This document shows positions 23,682 through 30,160 of a stretch of DNA of 64,000 nucleotides, one piece after another. Numbering within the stretch: position 1 is the first letter of the stretch; every line of letters starts with the position of its first letter. Under the pieces are notes generated by a model, which saw only the letters and a program-made list of their open reading frames with translations, ran no database searches and was not told the origin of the DNA. The position numbers were made by a program, and so were the translations under genes. The stretch spans positions 1-64,000 of IMG/VR virus record IMGVR_UViG_3300044977_000034; one strand, written 5' to 3'. This DNA is from a virus.

Positions 23682-25340
23682 TCAGACCGGATACAGCGGC
23701 ATCGGCGGCATCGGGCTCTGCATCAGCTCCGCGTATTCCTCCATCTGAACCTCGGTGCTCTTCTTCAGCATCCCCCGATCGCGGAAAAACTTCAGCCCTT
23801 GGGTGACAGCGTCAACAATGTCGTCGTGCTTGCCCTTCGGGAAGCTCGCCATCTGCGACATCGCCAGCTCCGCCCAGTCCCGAGGCCAAATCGCCCCATG
23901 GCTCTGAGTCTGCGCCGGAACCCAAACCACGCCCTTCCGCACCGAGCCGTCGGCCTGCTCCTCGCCCCACAGGTGACTCAGCGCATGCGCCCGCGAGGTC
24001 TTGTCCATGTTGCCCGGATCGATCCGCTGAACCGCGAACTCCTCGTCCCGCGTCAGCCGCGTCACCTCCTGGGCGACCGAGATCCCGCTCCCCTTCAGCT
24101 CGATGAGCAAGCGATCGACCTTGAGCTTGCGGCAGCTCTTGATCACCTCCTCGACCAGATCGTTCAGCGGCAGCCGCTTCTGCCAGCACGCCATCAAAAT
24201 CACTTGCTGGACGCCCTTGTGGTTCGTCCAAACCCCGAGCACGACGAACGCCGAATAGTCGTTCTCCTGCTTCTCGCCGTAAGCCGAATCCAGCGAGCCC
24301 ACGATCATGTCCAGATCCGGAAATTGGCTCTCGTTGCGCCCATAGGTCACTGCGACGCTGCGCGACCATAGCTCCCAACCATTGTACGGAAAAATCCCGC
24401 CGCCACGCGGCGCAGGCCTTTGCTGGTACTGACCATTCCAGGCCCATTTGTCCATGTCGCGCTTGAGGTTCTCGACCTCCGGCCGAGCCCACCGCGCCGG
24501 AAACAACAGCTCCCCCTCCGAGCGCCGCCAGTCGCTGAAGCCGATCGACGTCTCGCAGTGCCGACCGCTCTCGTATTCCATCGGCAAAACCAGCTGAACG
24601 TAATCCGGCATGTGCTCCTGAATGACCCCCGAAATATCCGCCTCGTGCAGCCGCTGCATCACCACAACGATCGCTGATTTCGCCTGATCGTTGAGCCGAT
24701 TCACCGCGCTTTCTCTAAATCTACGTGTTGCCTTTTCTCGGTCGTTCTGGCTCTCTGCTTTCTCTACACTGTGAGGATCATCAAGTATAAGACGATCTCC
24801 TCTTCGGCTCGTAAGACTAGAGAAAGCAACACCATCCCTTGTCCCAGTAAGAGTGTTCTCAAAACTAAGTTCGCCGCCTCTGGTTAACTCAACGTGCGGC
24901 CAATGTCTTTGATACCAGTCGCTCGTTACTAGCAACCGCATCTTCCGAACGTCCCGAACGCACGCGCTCTCCGCAAATGAACTCGAAATATACCGATAGC
25001 TCGTCAGACCCTTCGGTCCCCATTCCCACGCGGGCCACATCACCGACACGAGCAAACTCTTCGCGCTCCCTGGCGGGACATTGATCAGCAGCCGTGTGAT
25101 CAGCCCAGCGGTCACCGATTCGAGGTGCTCGCAGATAGCCTCCACCAACATTCCACGTACAAACGGCATCCTCGGTTCGAGGATCGGCCACGCCTCCTCT
25201 ACAAACCCAACCAAGCTATCTCGGCACTTCTCCCTCACCGACGACATCGACTCCGTCGCCGCCATCGACGAGATCCCCAGCTCCCGCCGCATCAACTCGC
25301 TGACCACCGCCTCGTGACTGGGTAGATTCGACCTGGGCAT
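23682..25340 (-). CDS. terL: Terminase large subunit
   Basis: 552 aa ATPase-nuclease of the packaging motor. Walker A-like NVPPGSAKS (residues 87-95), Walker B LILDDPH (184-190), then the RNase H-like nuclease domain with D351 (GSLDSAYG), E414 (LLIELKGSG) and D506/D507 (KHDDIVDAVTQ). All catalytic positions are present. It follows terS with an unusually long 125-nt overlap. Internal ATGs at residues 17 and 26 could shorten it without loss of a domain. A low-GC codon island (about 24710-24960, residues 127-210) surrounds the Walker B region. Confidence 0.95.
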   Translation of the reverse strand: MPRSNLPSHEAVVSELMRRELGISSMAATESMSSVREKCRDSLVGFVEEAWPILEPRMPFVRGMLVEAICEHLESVTAGLITRLLINVPPGSAKSLLVSVMWPAWEWGPKGLTSYRYISSSFAESACVRDVRKMRLLVTSDWYQRHWPHVELTRGGELSFENTLTGTRDGVAFSSLTSRRGDRLILDDPHSVEKAESQNDREKATRRFRESAVNRLNDQAKSAIVVVMQRLHEADISGVIQEHMPDYVQLVLPMEYESGRHCETSIGFSDWRRSEGELLFPARWARPEVENLKRDMDKWAWNGQYQQRPAPRGGGIFPYNGWELWSRSVAVTYGRNESQFPDLDMIVGSLDSAYGEKQENDYSAFVVLGVWTNHKGVQQVILMACWQKRLPLNDLVEEVIKSCRKLKVDRLLIELKGSGISVAQEVTRLTRDEEFAVQRIDPGNMDKTSRAHALSHLWGEEQADGSVRKGVVWVPAQTQSHGAIWPRDWAELAMSQMASFPKGKHDDIVDAVTQGLKFFRDRGMLKKSTEVQMEEYAELMQSPMPPMPLYPV

Positions 25341-25797
25341 CTATCAAAACCGGATTCCGCGCCAAAGGCCGCAACGCCTTCTCCAGCTCAATCAATTGCG
25401 GCACGCTCAACCTTGTCAAATCCGGCCCGCGCTCCTCGTCCGCCTTCGGCGGCGCCCAGATCGGTCCGCCCCTCCGCTCCAGCCAAAACTTGTTCATGCT
25501 CGCGTCCGCCTGACGCCAGTTCTTCTCCGGCCCTCCCGTCGCCATCAAATACGCCGCCTGCGCGACCTCGTTCGTCCGCTTCGCTCCCCCCTTCATCATG
25601 AAGTCCTTGTACTTCCGGTACAGCCGCTCCGCGCTCAACCCCGTCAGCAGCGAGATCTCTTGAGGCGTCAGACCGTTCGCCGACATCTGCTCAACGCTCG
25701 CCTCCATCTCCTTCGCCTGCTTCTCTCGCTCCGCAAGCTCCTCCGTGCTCAGCGCCCGCGATCGCCGCGCCCTCGGCTTGCCCGCTTCTGCCATCAC
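25216..25797 (-). CDS. terS: Terminase small subunit
   Basis: 193 aa. A helix-turn-helix-like segment (ANGLTPQEISLLTGLSAERL, about residues 40-59) is followed by YKDFMMKGGAKRTNEVAQAA and WRQADASMNKFWLERRGG. This is the usual layout of small terminase proteins: DNA-binding N-terminus, central oligomerisation helices. The last 35 residues are Gly/Asp/Val-rich and overlap the terL start by 125 nt, so the C-terminus looks like read-on in a second frame. The start overlaps the upstream gene as ATGA. Confidence 0.8.
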   Translation of the reverse strand: MMAEAGKPRARRSRALSTEELAEREKQAKEMEASVEQMSANGLTPQEISLLTGLSAERLYRKYKDFMMKGGAKRTNEVAQAAYLMATGGPEKNWRQADASMNKFWLERRGGPIWAPPKADEERGPDLTRLSVPQLIELEKALRPLARNPVLIDAQVESTQSRGGGQRVDAAGAGDLVDGGDGVDVVGEGEVPR

Positions 25798-26315
25798 TCG
25801 CCCTCATCATCCGCCTGGGGAGACCGAACACTGCGCAATTGCTGAACCGCAACCGGCAAACTCGACCCCCCATCTCCAGCCAACCGTACTTGGCTCGCCG
25901 GTAGCGAAATCCGCCGCATCGGACGCAAAACCGGCACAAAAATCACAGTGTCAAACCCCAAATGATAGAGCGCCAAAAGATCAACCTCATCCGACGTCAG
26001 CAACCTGTTCACATATCTCCCGCCACCAATCGACCGCTGCTTCGCAAGCTCCCAAGTACACCGCTCCTTCAGCCCACCTTGATGGTAGTCACTCGTCGAC
26101 TTCACATCCACACGATAAGACCGCCCCTCATAATCCAAAATAATGTCAAACCCTATCGTGTCTACATGCACACAGTAATGCCCCATCTTCGTCAAAAAAG
26201 CGCAAACCATAAACTCAGCATATCGCGGAAGTCGAGGAAACTTCTCAGCCTCAACTTCAGCAGAACTCGAAACGTCTACAATATTGCCAAATAAATCCTT
26301 CACTTCTCCCATCAC
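25794..26315 (-). CDS. PD-(D/E)XK-like protein, low-GC gene
   Basis: 173 aa. FDIILDYEGRSYRVDVKSTS gives D57 and D70-V-K72, the D...DxK core of the PD-(D/E)XK nuclease fold (group-I-intron or Holliday-type small nucleases look like this). A preceding helix (YAEFMVCAFLTKMGHYCVHV) fits. Base and codon use are clearly lower in GC than in the neighbours, suggesting recent acquisition. GTG 26315 or ATG 26312 (after GGAGATGT) may be the start. First gene of the terminase operon. Confidence 0.65.
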   Translation of the reverse strand: MMGEVKDLFGNIVDVSSSAEVEAEKFPRLPRYAEFMVCAFLTKMGHYCVHVDTIGFDIILDYEGRSYRVDVKSTSDYHQGGLKERCTWELAKQRSIGGGRYVNRLLTSDEVDLLALYHLGFDTVIFVPVLRPMRRISLPASQVRLAGDGGSSLPVAVQQLRSVRSPQADDEGE

Positions 26316-26414
26316 ACATCTCCATTACGCTAATACTACACGGGGCAACCCATATTTTTGCCTCGTGGTTATAGGCTTAAAACTTTCCGACCAGCACTCC
26401 CCCCCCACCCTCCT

Positions 26415-26452
26415 GGCACCATTACGGCACCCTATCGGCACCGTTGCGGCAC
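26415..26452. repeat. Four GGCAC direct repeats, 11-bp period
   Basis: GGCAC begins at 26415, 26426, 26437 and 26448 (units GGCACCATTAC, GGCACCCTATC, GGCACCGTTGC, GGCACTG). The exact 11-bp step places all copies on one face of the helix, as for iteron or multimeric regulator sites. Confidence 0.7.
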
Positions 26453-26757
26453 TGAATACGCCCCTGGCAGTGGTGCAGAACGCCATGCGTTCTACGCCTG
26501 TCTCACAATCCGAAGATAGCGAGCGCGCAACGCCTGGAGATGCCCGCAATTGCTGGGCTTTCCGGGCCATGCGGTTGACCGGAGGCGGCGCTGCGCGGAA
26601 ACCAGTTGACCGAGCGCGAAACCGGGCCGCAGGGACGCCCGACGCGCGCCGCGCGACAATCAATCTTCGCATCCGGAGGAGGGAACCGGCGGGGAAGTGA
26701 TCGAATCGTCGATCGCTGGCCGCTGCCCTCATGAACGTGAATGCAGGCTTTAGCGGC

Positions 26758-27045
26758 GGGACGAAGAAAGGGTTTGCCCAACGGGACGCGCAGCGCCCTT
26801 TCTTTGTCCCGGCGTGGGGACATTAGCGGGACAAAGGGCATCATTATTGACGTTTTCTCGCGGCGGAGCGCTAATGTTTGAACGCCTGGGGCCTGGGCGC
26901 TGCGGGACCTCGCTTAAACCGGGCGCTAGTCGCGCCCGCGCTCCGTCCCTTGGCCGCTATGGGCTGGTGGAATGTGGCGGGGGGAGGGGGGATAGGGGGG
27001 AACCGTCACAATACTTGTCAAGAGGGACATGGCGGATAGCGGGAC
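26758..27045. repeat. Cluster of GGGAC/GTCCC motifs with inverted repeat
   Basis: Motifs begin at 26758, 26783, 26806 (inverted), 26817, 26828, 26904, 26945 (inverted), 27024 and 27041. The pair 26817/26828 is 11 bp apart. The motifs at 26806 and 26828 form part of a larger inverted repeat, GCCCTTT(CTTT)GTCCCG at 26795-26811 against CGGGACAAAGGGC at 26827-26839. Confidence 0.6.
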
Positions 27046-27060
27046 GGAATTGAAAATTTA

Positions 27061-27525
27061 ATGTTTGAGGTGGGGCAAGCCACTGATTTGACTACCTCGC
27101 ATTTTATGCAAGATTGGCCTTCAGACGCTCACAGAAGGCCGCTGGCGAGCATGGCGAACAATCCGGCGCTGATTCCTGCCCAATCAATCGACGAGGTTTT
27201 GAGGCCTCGTGGATGGCTCCAATTGCGGCTGCAAAGCCACAAGTCTGGGGTATGGTTTGGCTGGTCTCTGCGCCAGCGGCGCAACTGGTGGCGCGTGAGC
27301 GGCTGGGCCGACAAGTCCGAGTCGATCGTCATCGGCCATGTTGACTTTGACGCGCGCGTGTTCCGGCCGGTTCCGGGTCGAGGCGGCTTGCCTCAAACGG
27401 TGATGTTTGGATGGCTCTTGCGCCGTCTCGCGTCTGGCGAGCTACCGCTGGCTGACGCTGACCTGTACGCGCTGACGCTGAACGTCGAGACACTCCAAAC
27501 CCGTCAACGGCGCCTTCGCCGATGA
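27061..27525 (+). CDS. Unknown protein, 154 aa or shorter
   Basis: The frame is open from ATG 27061. The well-formed part starts at ATG 27151 (MANNPALIPAQSIDEVLRPR, then HKSGVWFGWSLRQRRNWWRV, ADADLYALTLNVETLQTRQR). Neither start has a strong RBS, so either may be used. The Trp/Arg-rich middle and ordered C-terminal helix argue for real coding. Its stop overlaps the next ATG (ATGA). Function unknown. Confidence 0.6.
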   Translation: MFEVGQATDLTTSHFMQDWPSDAHRRPLASMANNPALIPAQSIDEVLRPRGWLQLRLQSHKSGVWFGWSLRQRRNWWRVSGWADKSESIVIGHVDFDARVFRPVPGRGGLPQTVMFGWLLRRLASGELPLADADLYALTLNVETLQTRQRRLRR

Positions 27526-27704
27526 TCGATCGCGACGAGGCGTGCGACCGCCTGGAGGATGAGAACCTCACCGACTGGGAGGCGGACTTTGTCGCCTCGA
27601 TTCGCGACTGGCACGGTTCGCTGACTGACGCGCAGGCTGAGACGCTGGCGCGTTTGGTCAAGCGGCGGCTGGGCGAGGACTGTGACCCGACAGACTTTCA
27701 ATGA
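27522..27704 (+). CDS. Small acidic helical protein, 60 aa
   Basis: MIDRDEACDRLEDENLTDWE, then DFVASIRDWHGSLTDAQAET and LARLVKRRLG. The 'W-DFV-SI-DW...L-D-Q-E-L-RL' pattern is common in small phage early proteins, function unknown. Coupled to the previous gene by ATGA. Confidence 0.7.
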   Translation: MIDRDEACDRLEDENLTDWEADFVASIRDWHGSLTDAQAETLARLVKRRLGEDCDPTDFQ

Positions 27705-27718
27705 GGAGGAACCGAGCC

Positions 27719-27877
27719 ATGGCGAGAGACAAGTATGAGCAACACGCCCGGATCGTGATCGATCAATTGTTCCCGCAATGGCCGGACGAGGCGCGCGCGT
27801 CTCTGGTCTGGCTACTGGTTGATTTTCTCCTGAGTCTGGACGGCATCTGCGCCAAGATGCCTGAAGGGCCGCAATGA
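27719..27877 (+). CDS. Small hydrophobic-helix protein, 52 aa
   Basis: ATG 27719 follows the strong RBS TGAGGAGGAACC. It reads MARDKYEQHARIVIDQLFPQ, then WPDEARASLVWLLVDFLLSL, ending at TGA 27877. It lies 14 nt after the previous gene and has normal codon use. The aliphatic C-terminal helix could pack in a dimer or a membrane. Function unknown. Confidence 0.6.
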   Translation: MARDKYEQHARIVIDQLFPQWPDEARASLVWLLVDFLLSLDGICAKMPEGPQ

Positions 27878-27973
27878 CTTAGGCGGCAAATTTCTGAAAA
27901 GCACCTCGAGATCGGTAAACCGGGAAAACTCCTAGATCGCTGTTAACATCGCCAGTTATCAGAACATCATCTT

Positions 27974-27992
27974 TCGGCTTTGCCGACTTTTT
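27974..27992 (+). terminator. Weak rho-independent terminator
   Basis: TCGGC, loop TTT, GCCGA followed by CTTTTTC. A 5-bp stem with a T-tract, about 100 nt after the stop of the gene at 27719. Confidence 0.5.
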
Positions 27993-28071
27993 CTGCAAAC
28001 CTGACTTTCCCGTAGCTTAGGGTAAATTCGGCGTATTTGGCCGCTGATGGGCCTTGCCGGAATCTCCGGGC

Positions 28072-28086
28072 TTGCACGGCGTGCAA
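28072..28086. promoter_or_regulatory. Operator palindrome TTGCACGGCGTGCAA
   Basis: Perfect TTGCA/TGCAA arms with a 5-nt spacer, in the control region ahead of the early operon. No promoter boxes align with it directly, so it may act as a distal or roadblock site. Confidence 0.6.
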
Positions 28087-28158
28087 AAATGGACCCCGCT
28101 CACGGGCGATCTATGGCCGTTTAATCGCCTATCGTCTTTTGTGGCTTGAGAGGCGTTT

Positions 28159-28291
28159 GTCCCTGGCTTGTCCCGTCTCAGTCCCGCCTGTTTAAGCGTG
28201 TCCGAGCCGAATCGACGCGCGGGACACGCGCGGGACATTGTGCAAGCATTCCGCCCGGAATTGCTCAGGTCGAGAGGGACAAGCGCGGGAC
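28159..28291. repeat. GGGAC/GTCCC motifs in 11-bp-spaced groups
   Basis: GTCCC begins at 28159, 28170 and 28181 (11-bp steps). GGGAC begins at 28221 and 28232 (11 bp), and at 28276 and 28287 (11 bp). Further single copies lie at 28361 and 28382 around the promoter. The repeated helical-turn spacing in three separate groups is unlikely to be chance and suggests cooperative protein binding. Confidence 0.7.
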
Positions 28292-28350
28292 GCAACCAGC
28301 CCTATGTATATAAAGCGTGCAAAAAGCGTCGTGATGGCGACGAAAACCTC

Positions 28351-28406
28351 TTGACCGCGCGTCCCGCAACGATCATATAGAGGGACATGCGCGCCGCCTA
28401 CGGCGC
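28351..28406 (+). promoter_or_regulatory. Early promoter with leader hairpin
   Basis: TTGACC (28351-28356), a 17-nt spacer and CATATA (28374-28379). One GTCCC motif lies in the spacer and a GGGAC at the predicted start. The leader forms GCGCCG-CCTA-CGGCGC (28391-28406), followed by GGAGTCGAG (28416-28424) and ATG 28428. Confidence 0.55.
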
Positions 28407-28427
28407 CCCAAAAGAGGAGTCGAGATC

Positions 28428-28664
28428 ATGTCCCGTTTTGAAATGAAGGTGAACGATACCGCCGATTGGGCCGAGCACGATTGGCTCGTTTTCGAGGACG
28501 GCGTGATGGTTCATGGGTTCGCTGGGTCCAATGCGGCCGAGCGTTTCATCGCCCGTCGTCAGGCTGCGATCGCGATCGACAAAGAGATTGCTCGCGCTCG
28601 CCGGACGTCTCGCGTGTCGAACGCCGAGGCGCGCCGCATCCACGCTCTTTTGCGGAGGCGCTGA
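28428..28664 (+). CDS. Small early protein, 78 aa
   Basis: MSRFEMKVNDTADWAEHDWL, then VFEDGVMVHGFAGSNAAERF and a long basic helix to the end. First gene of the early operon, preceded by GGAGTCGAG. Its TGA is followed after two bases by the first hammerhead ribozyme. Function unknown. Confidence 0.75.
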   Translation: MSRFEMKVNDTADWAEHDWLVFEDGVMVHGFAGSNAAERFIARRQAAIAIDKEIARARRTSRVSNAEARRIHALLRRR

Positions 28665-28666
28665 CA

Positions 28667-28729
28667 AGGCGAAACGCGATCGGCTATTGGCCGATCGCGT
28701 CCTGGCGTGAGGCGCCAGCTGACGAGCCT
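28667..28729 (+). ncRNA. Type II hammerhead ribozyme 1
   Basis: All hammerhead elements appear in type II order. Stem II 5' strand AGGC (28667-28670), GAAA (28671-28674), stem III of 10 bp (28675-28684 with 28690-28699, loop TATTG), cleavage triplet GTC (28699-28701, cut after C28701), stem I of 6 bp (CTGGCG 28702-28707 with CGCCAG 28713-28718, loop TGAGG), core CTGACGA (28719-28725) and stem II 3' strand GCCT (28726-28729). The C at the fifth core position is a tolerated CUGANGA variant. It lies between two genes and ends 19 nt before GGAGTCGAA of the next. Confidence 0.9.
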
Positions 28730-28759
28730 ACCGTCTGCCATCCAACCGGAGTCGAATCC

Positions 28760-29176
28760 ATGTCACGCGAATCTGATCTGCGCCCGTTCTCGTTTGATGA
28801 TCTGCCTTGCCGCGACGGCAAGCGCGTCGAGCCCGAAAAATGGGGACCGAAATATTCCCGGCCGGTGAAACCCGGCAAGCCGGTCGATCGCTGCCCCACC
28901 AATTGCGCGAGCGGGCAGAAGTATGACTTCGACGCGGGGAAACACCGGGCGAAGATCCGGGCGGAGTTCGTCGCCCAGGCTAACGCCGATCGGCGGTCCT
29001 GGGCGGAGGGCAAGCCGCGCGCGAAGGCCTGGGGCCTCACCGAGACGATTGTCGACGTCTACAAGGCGGCCATGCGCGACAAGCGCAAGCGTGAGTTCGC
29101 CGCGCAGTCCGCAAAAAATGCCGAGTACCTACAATTTTTTCTCGACGACGACGCCCCGATCGCGAGGGCGGCATGA
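28760..29176 (+). CDS. Early protein, 138 aa
   Basis: I choose ATG 28760 because GGAGTCGAA (28748-28756) precedes it. The frame is open upstream only as shadow of the preceding gene and ribozyme. SFDDLPCRDGKRVEPEKWGP, PVDRCPTNCASGQKYDF and a Lys/Arg-rich C-terminal helix. Two Cys (DRCPTNC) could bind metal. Function unknown. Its mRNA would begin with a 5'-OH end after ribozyme cleavage. Confidence 0.75.
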   Translation: MSRESDLRPFSFDDLPCRDGKRVEPEKWGPKYSRPVKPGKPVDRCPTNCASGQKYDFDAGKHRAKIRAEFVAQANADRRSWAEGKPRAKAWGLTETIVDVYKAAMRDKRKREFAAQSAKNAEYLQFFLDDDAPIARAA

Positions 29177-29358
29177 TGACCAAGTGGATTGTGACCTATC
29201 CCGGCATCACTCAAGACCTAACCCGCGCCTTCGACAACGAGTCGGAGGCCAAGCAATTCGCGCGCGTCCGCCGGGATCGCGAACTGCATATGTGGCGCCA
29301 TGTCCGCCTTGAACGGACCGAGGACAATTGCGTCACCATGATCCCGGTCAAGTTCTAA
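29173..29358 (+). CDS. Small early protein, 61 aa
   Basis: ATGA overlap with the previous stop. MMTKWIVTYPGITQDLTRAF, then FARVRRDRELHMWRHVRLER. Its TAA stop (29356-29358) provides the first base of the second ribozyme's stem II. Function unknown. Confidence 0.75.
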   Translation: MMTKWIVTYPGITQDLTRAFDNESEAKQFARVRRDRELHMWRHVRLERTEDNCVTMIPVKF

Positions 29359-29423
29359 GGCGAAACGAGGAGGCCCGTCAGCGGGCTTCCTTGTCGCGCG
29401 GTGAGGCCGCGCCTGATGAGCCT
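29358..29423 (+). ncRNA. Type II hammerhead ribozyme 2
   Basis: Stem II 5' strand AGGC (29358-29361; the A is the last base of the upstream stop codon), GAAA (29362-29365), stem III of 12 bp with G-U pairs (29366-29377 with 29382-29393, loop TCAG), GTC (29393-29395, cut after C29395), stem I of 6 bp (GCGCGG 29396-29401 with CCGCGC 29407-29412, loop TGAGG), core CTGATGA (29413-29419), stem II 3' strand GCCT (29420-29423). The stem I loop is the same as in ribozyme 1 although stem sequences differ. It ends 8 nt before GGAGTCGAA of the next gene. Confidence 0.92.
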
Positions 29424-29441
29424 AACCAACAGGAGTCGAAT

Positions 29442-29726
29442 ATGACAGACCGCAAGATTGATTACGTGACCTTTGACGATGACCCGGACGGGCTCGATTG
29501 GAAGGCGCCGATCTACGACAAGGACGGGACGCCTCGTCCGCAAATTGTCTTGATGGCGCTCGCCTACCGCGACGGGAGCGATGACCTCGTCGATTCGCTA
29601 AGCACCATCGATTTCTATCAGGAGCGCGGCGACTGGATTCGGGGGACGTTCCGGCGCGTGCGGGACATCCCGGCGCGTTGCGCCCATCTGCGTGAGGTCG
29701 CGGAACAGCTGGGGTTGAAGCAATGA
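29442..29726 (+). CDS. Early protein, 94 aa
   Basis: ATG 29442 follows GGAGTCGAA (29432-29440); the open frame upstream is the ribozyme. Acidic: IDYVTFDDDPDGLDWKAPIY, then DFYQERGDWIRGTFRRVRDI and RCAHLREVAEQLG. Function unknown. Confidence 0.75.
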   Translation: MTDRKIDYVTFDDDPDGLDWKAPIYDKDGTPRPQIVLMALAYRDGSDDLVDSLSTIDFYQERGDWIRGTFRRVRDIPARCAHLREVAEQLGLKQ

Positions 29727-30013
29727 GACTGCCCACCATCCACCTGAACGGGACCGACGCACAGTCGCTCTTTGACGGCTACAAGGCCGCCCATGAGGCG
29801 ATCAAAGCCGCTCAAGAGGCGCTCGCCCAGTGCGCGCCCAATGGCCGCGACTACTACGTCCAAAAGACCGAGTCCGGCGACTGGACCGACGTACCCACCA
29901 ACGAGGCGATATATGAGCACCGCGCCCGGATGGCGGCGCTGGAAACGATCGAGCGTGACCTTGAGGCGCTCGCCCTGCACGTCATGGACGCTGACCCCAA
30001 GGTGCGGACGTGA
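29723..30013 (+). CDS. Early protein, 96 aa
   Basis: ATGA overlap with the previous gene. RLPTIHLNGTDAQSLFDGYK, AHEAIKAAQEALAQCAPNGR, then RARMAALETIERDLEALALH. The 'THLNGTS--L---Y--A--A---A--AL----PNGRDYY' pattern is widespread in phages. Role unknown. Confidence 0.8.
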   Translation: MRLPTIHLNGTDAQSLFDGYKAAHEAIKAAQEALAQCAPNGRDYYVQKTESGDWTDVPTNEAIYEHRARMAALETIERDLEALALHVMDADPKVRT

Positions 30014-30066
30014 TCGGCCTCGCCTGCCTGTTCGCGCTGTTCATGTTGGCGAGCGGCAGAATATAA
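30010..30066 (+). CDS. Possible 18-aa hydrophobic peptide
   Basis: GTG 30010 overlaps the previous TGA (GTGA). It reads (M)IGLACLFALFMLASGRI to TAA 30066. A single short membrane helix. Very small phage membrane peptides exist, but evidence here is only the coupled start and hydrophobicity. Confidence 0.3.
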   Translation: MIGLACLFALFMLASGRI

Positions 30067-30080
30067 AAACGGTTGCCATG

Positions 30081-30136
30081 TTGACAAGTTTTGCAGTCAA
30101 CGCTATCTGAGAGGGGCGCGGCGCCTACCGCGCCCC
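30081..30136 (+). promoter_or_regulatory. Promoter and leader hairpin of the ArdC-like gene
   Basis: TTGACA (30081-30086), a 17-nt spacer, TATCTG (30104-30109). A half operator TTGCA (30091) lies in the spacer. The transcript would start in GGGGCGCGG-loop CGCCTA-CCGCGCCCC (30113-30136), a perfect 9-bp hairpin followed by TTAACTTTTTT and then GGAGTCGAA. The hairpin plus T-tract could also act as an attenuator. The promoter is a near copy of the one at 32751. Confidence 0.6.
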
Positions 30137-30160
30137 TTAACTTTTTTGGAGTCGAATCCC

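Larger units (their letters stand above)
26316..27060. other. Non-coding region with repeats (possible control or origin region)
   Basis: About 745 bp with no convincing gene; the frames present (26325-26732, 26503-26844, 26814-27053) have shadow-like composition. It contains four GGCAC repeats at exact 11-bp steps (26415-26452), nine GGGAC/GTCCC motifs (26758-27045) and an interrupted inverted repeat. It separates divergent transcription units (terminase operon leftward, early genes rightward). Confidence 0.6.
27878..28427. other. Non-coding control region upstream of the early operon
   Basis: About 550 bp without a supported gene. It holds, in order, a weak terminator (27974), an operator palindrome (28072), three 11-bp-spaced groups of GGGAC/GTCCC motifs (28159-28291), a TATATAAAG segment (about 28307-28314) and the early promoter with its leader hairpin (28351-28406). 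Base composition is lower in GC near 27890-28020. Confidence 0.65.

Noticed and set aside
28237-28322. Further TTGCA or TGCAA half sites (28241, 28318, 30091, 19720)
   Set aside because: Only one arm is present; I did not count them as operators.
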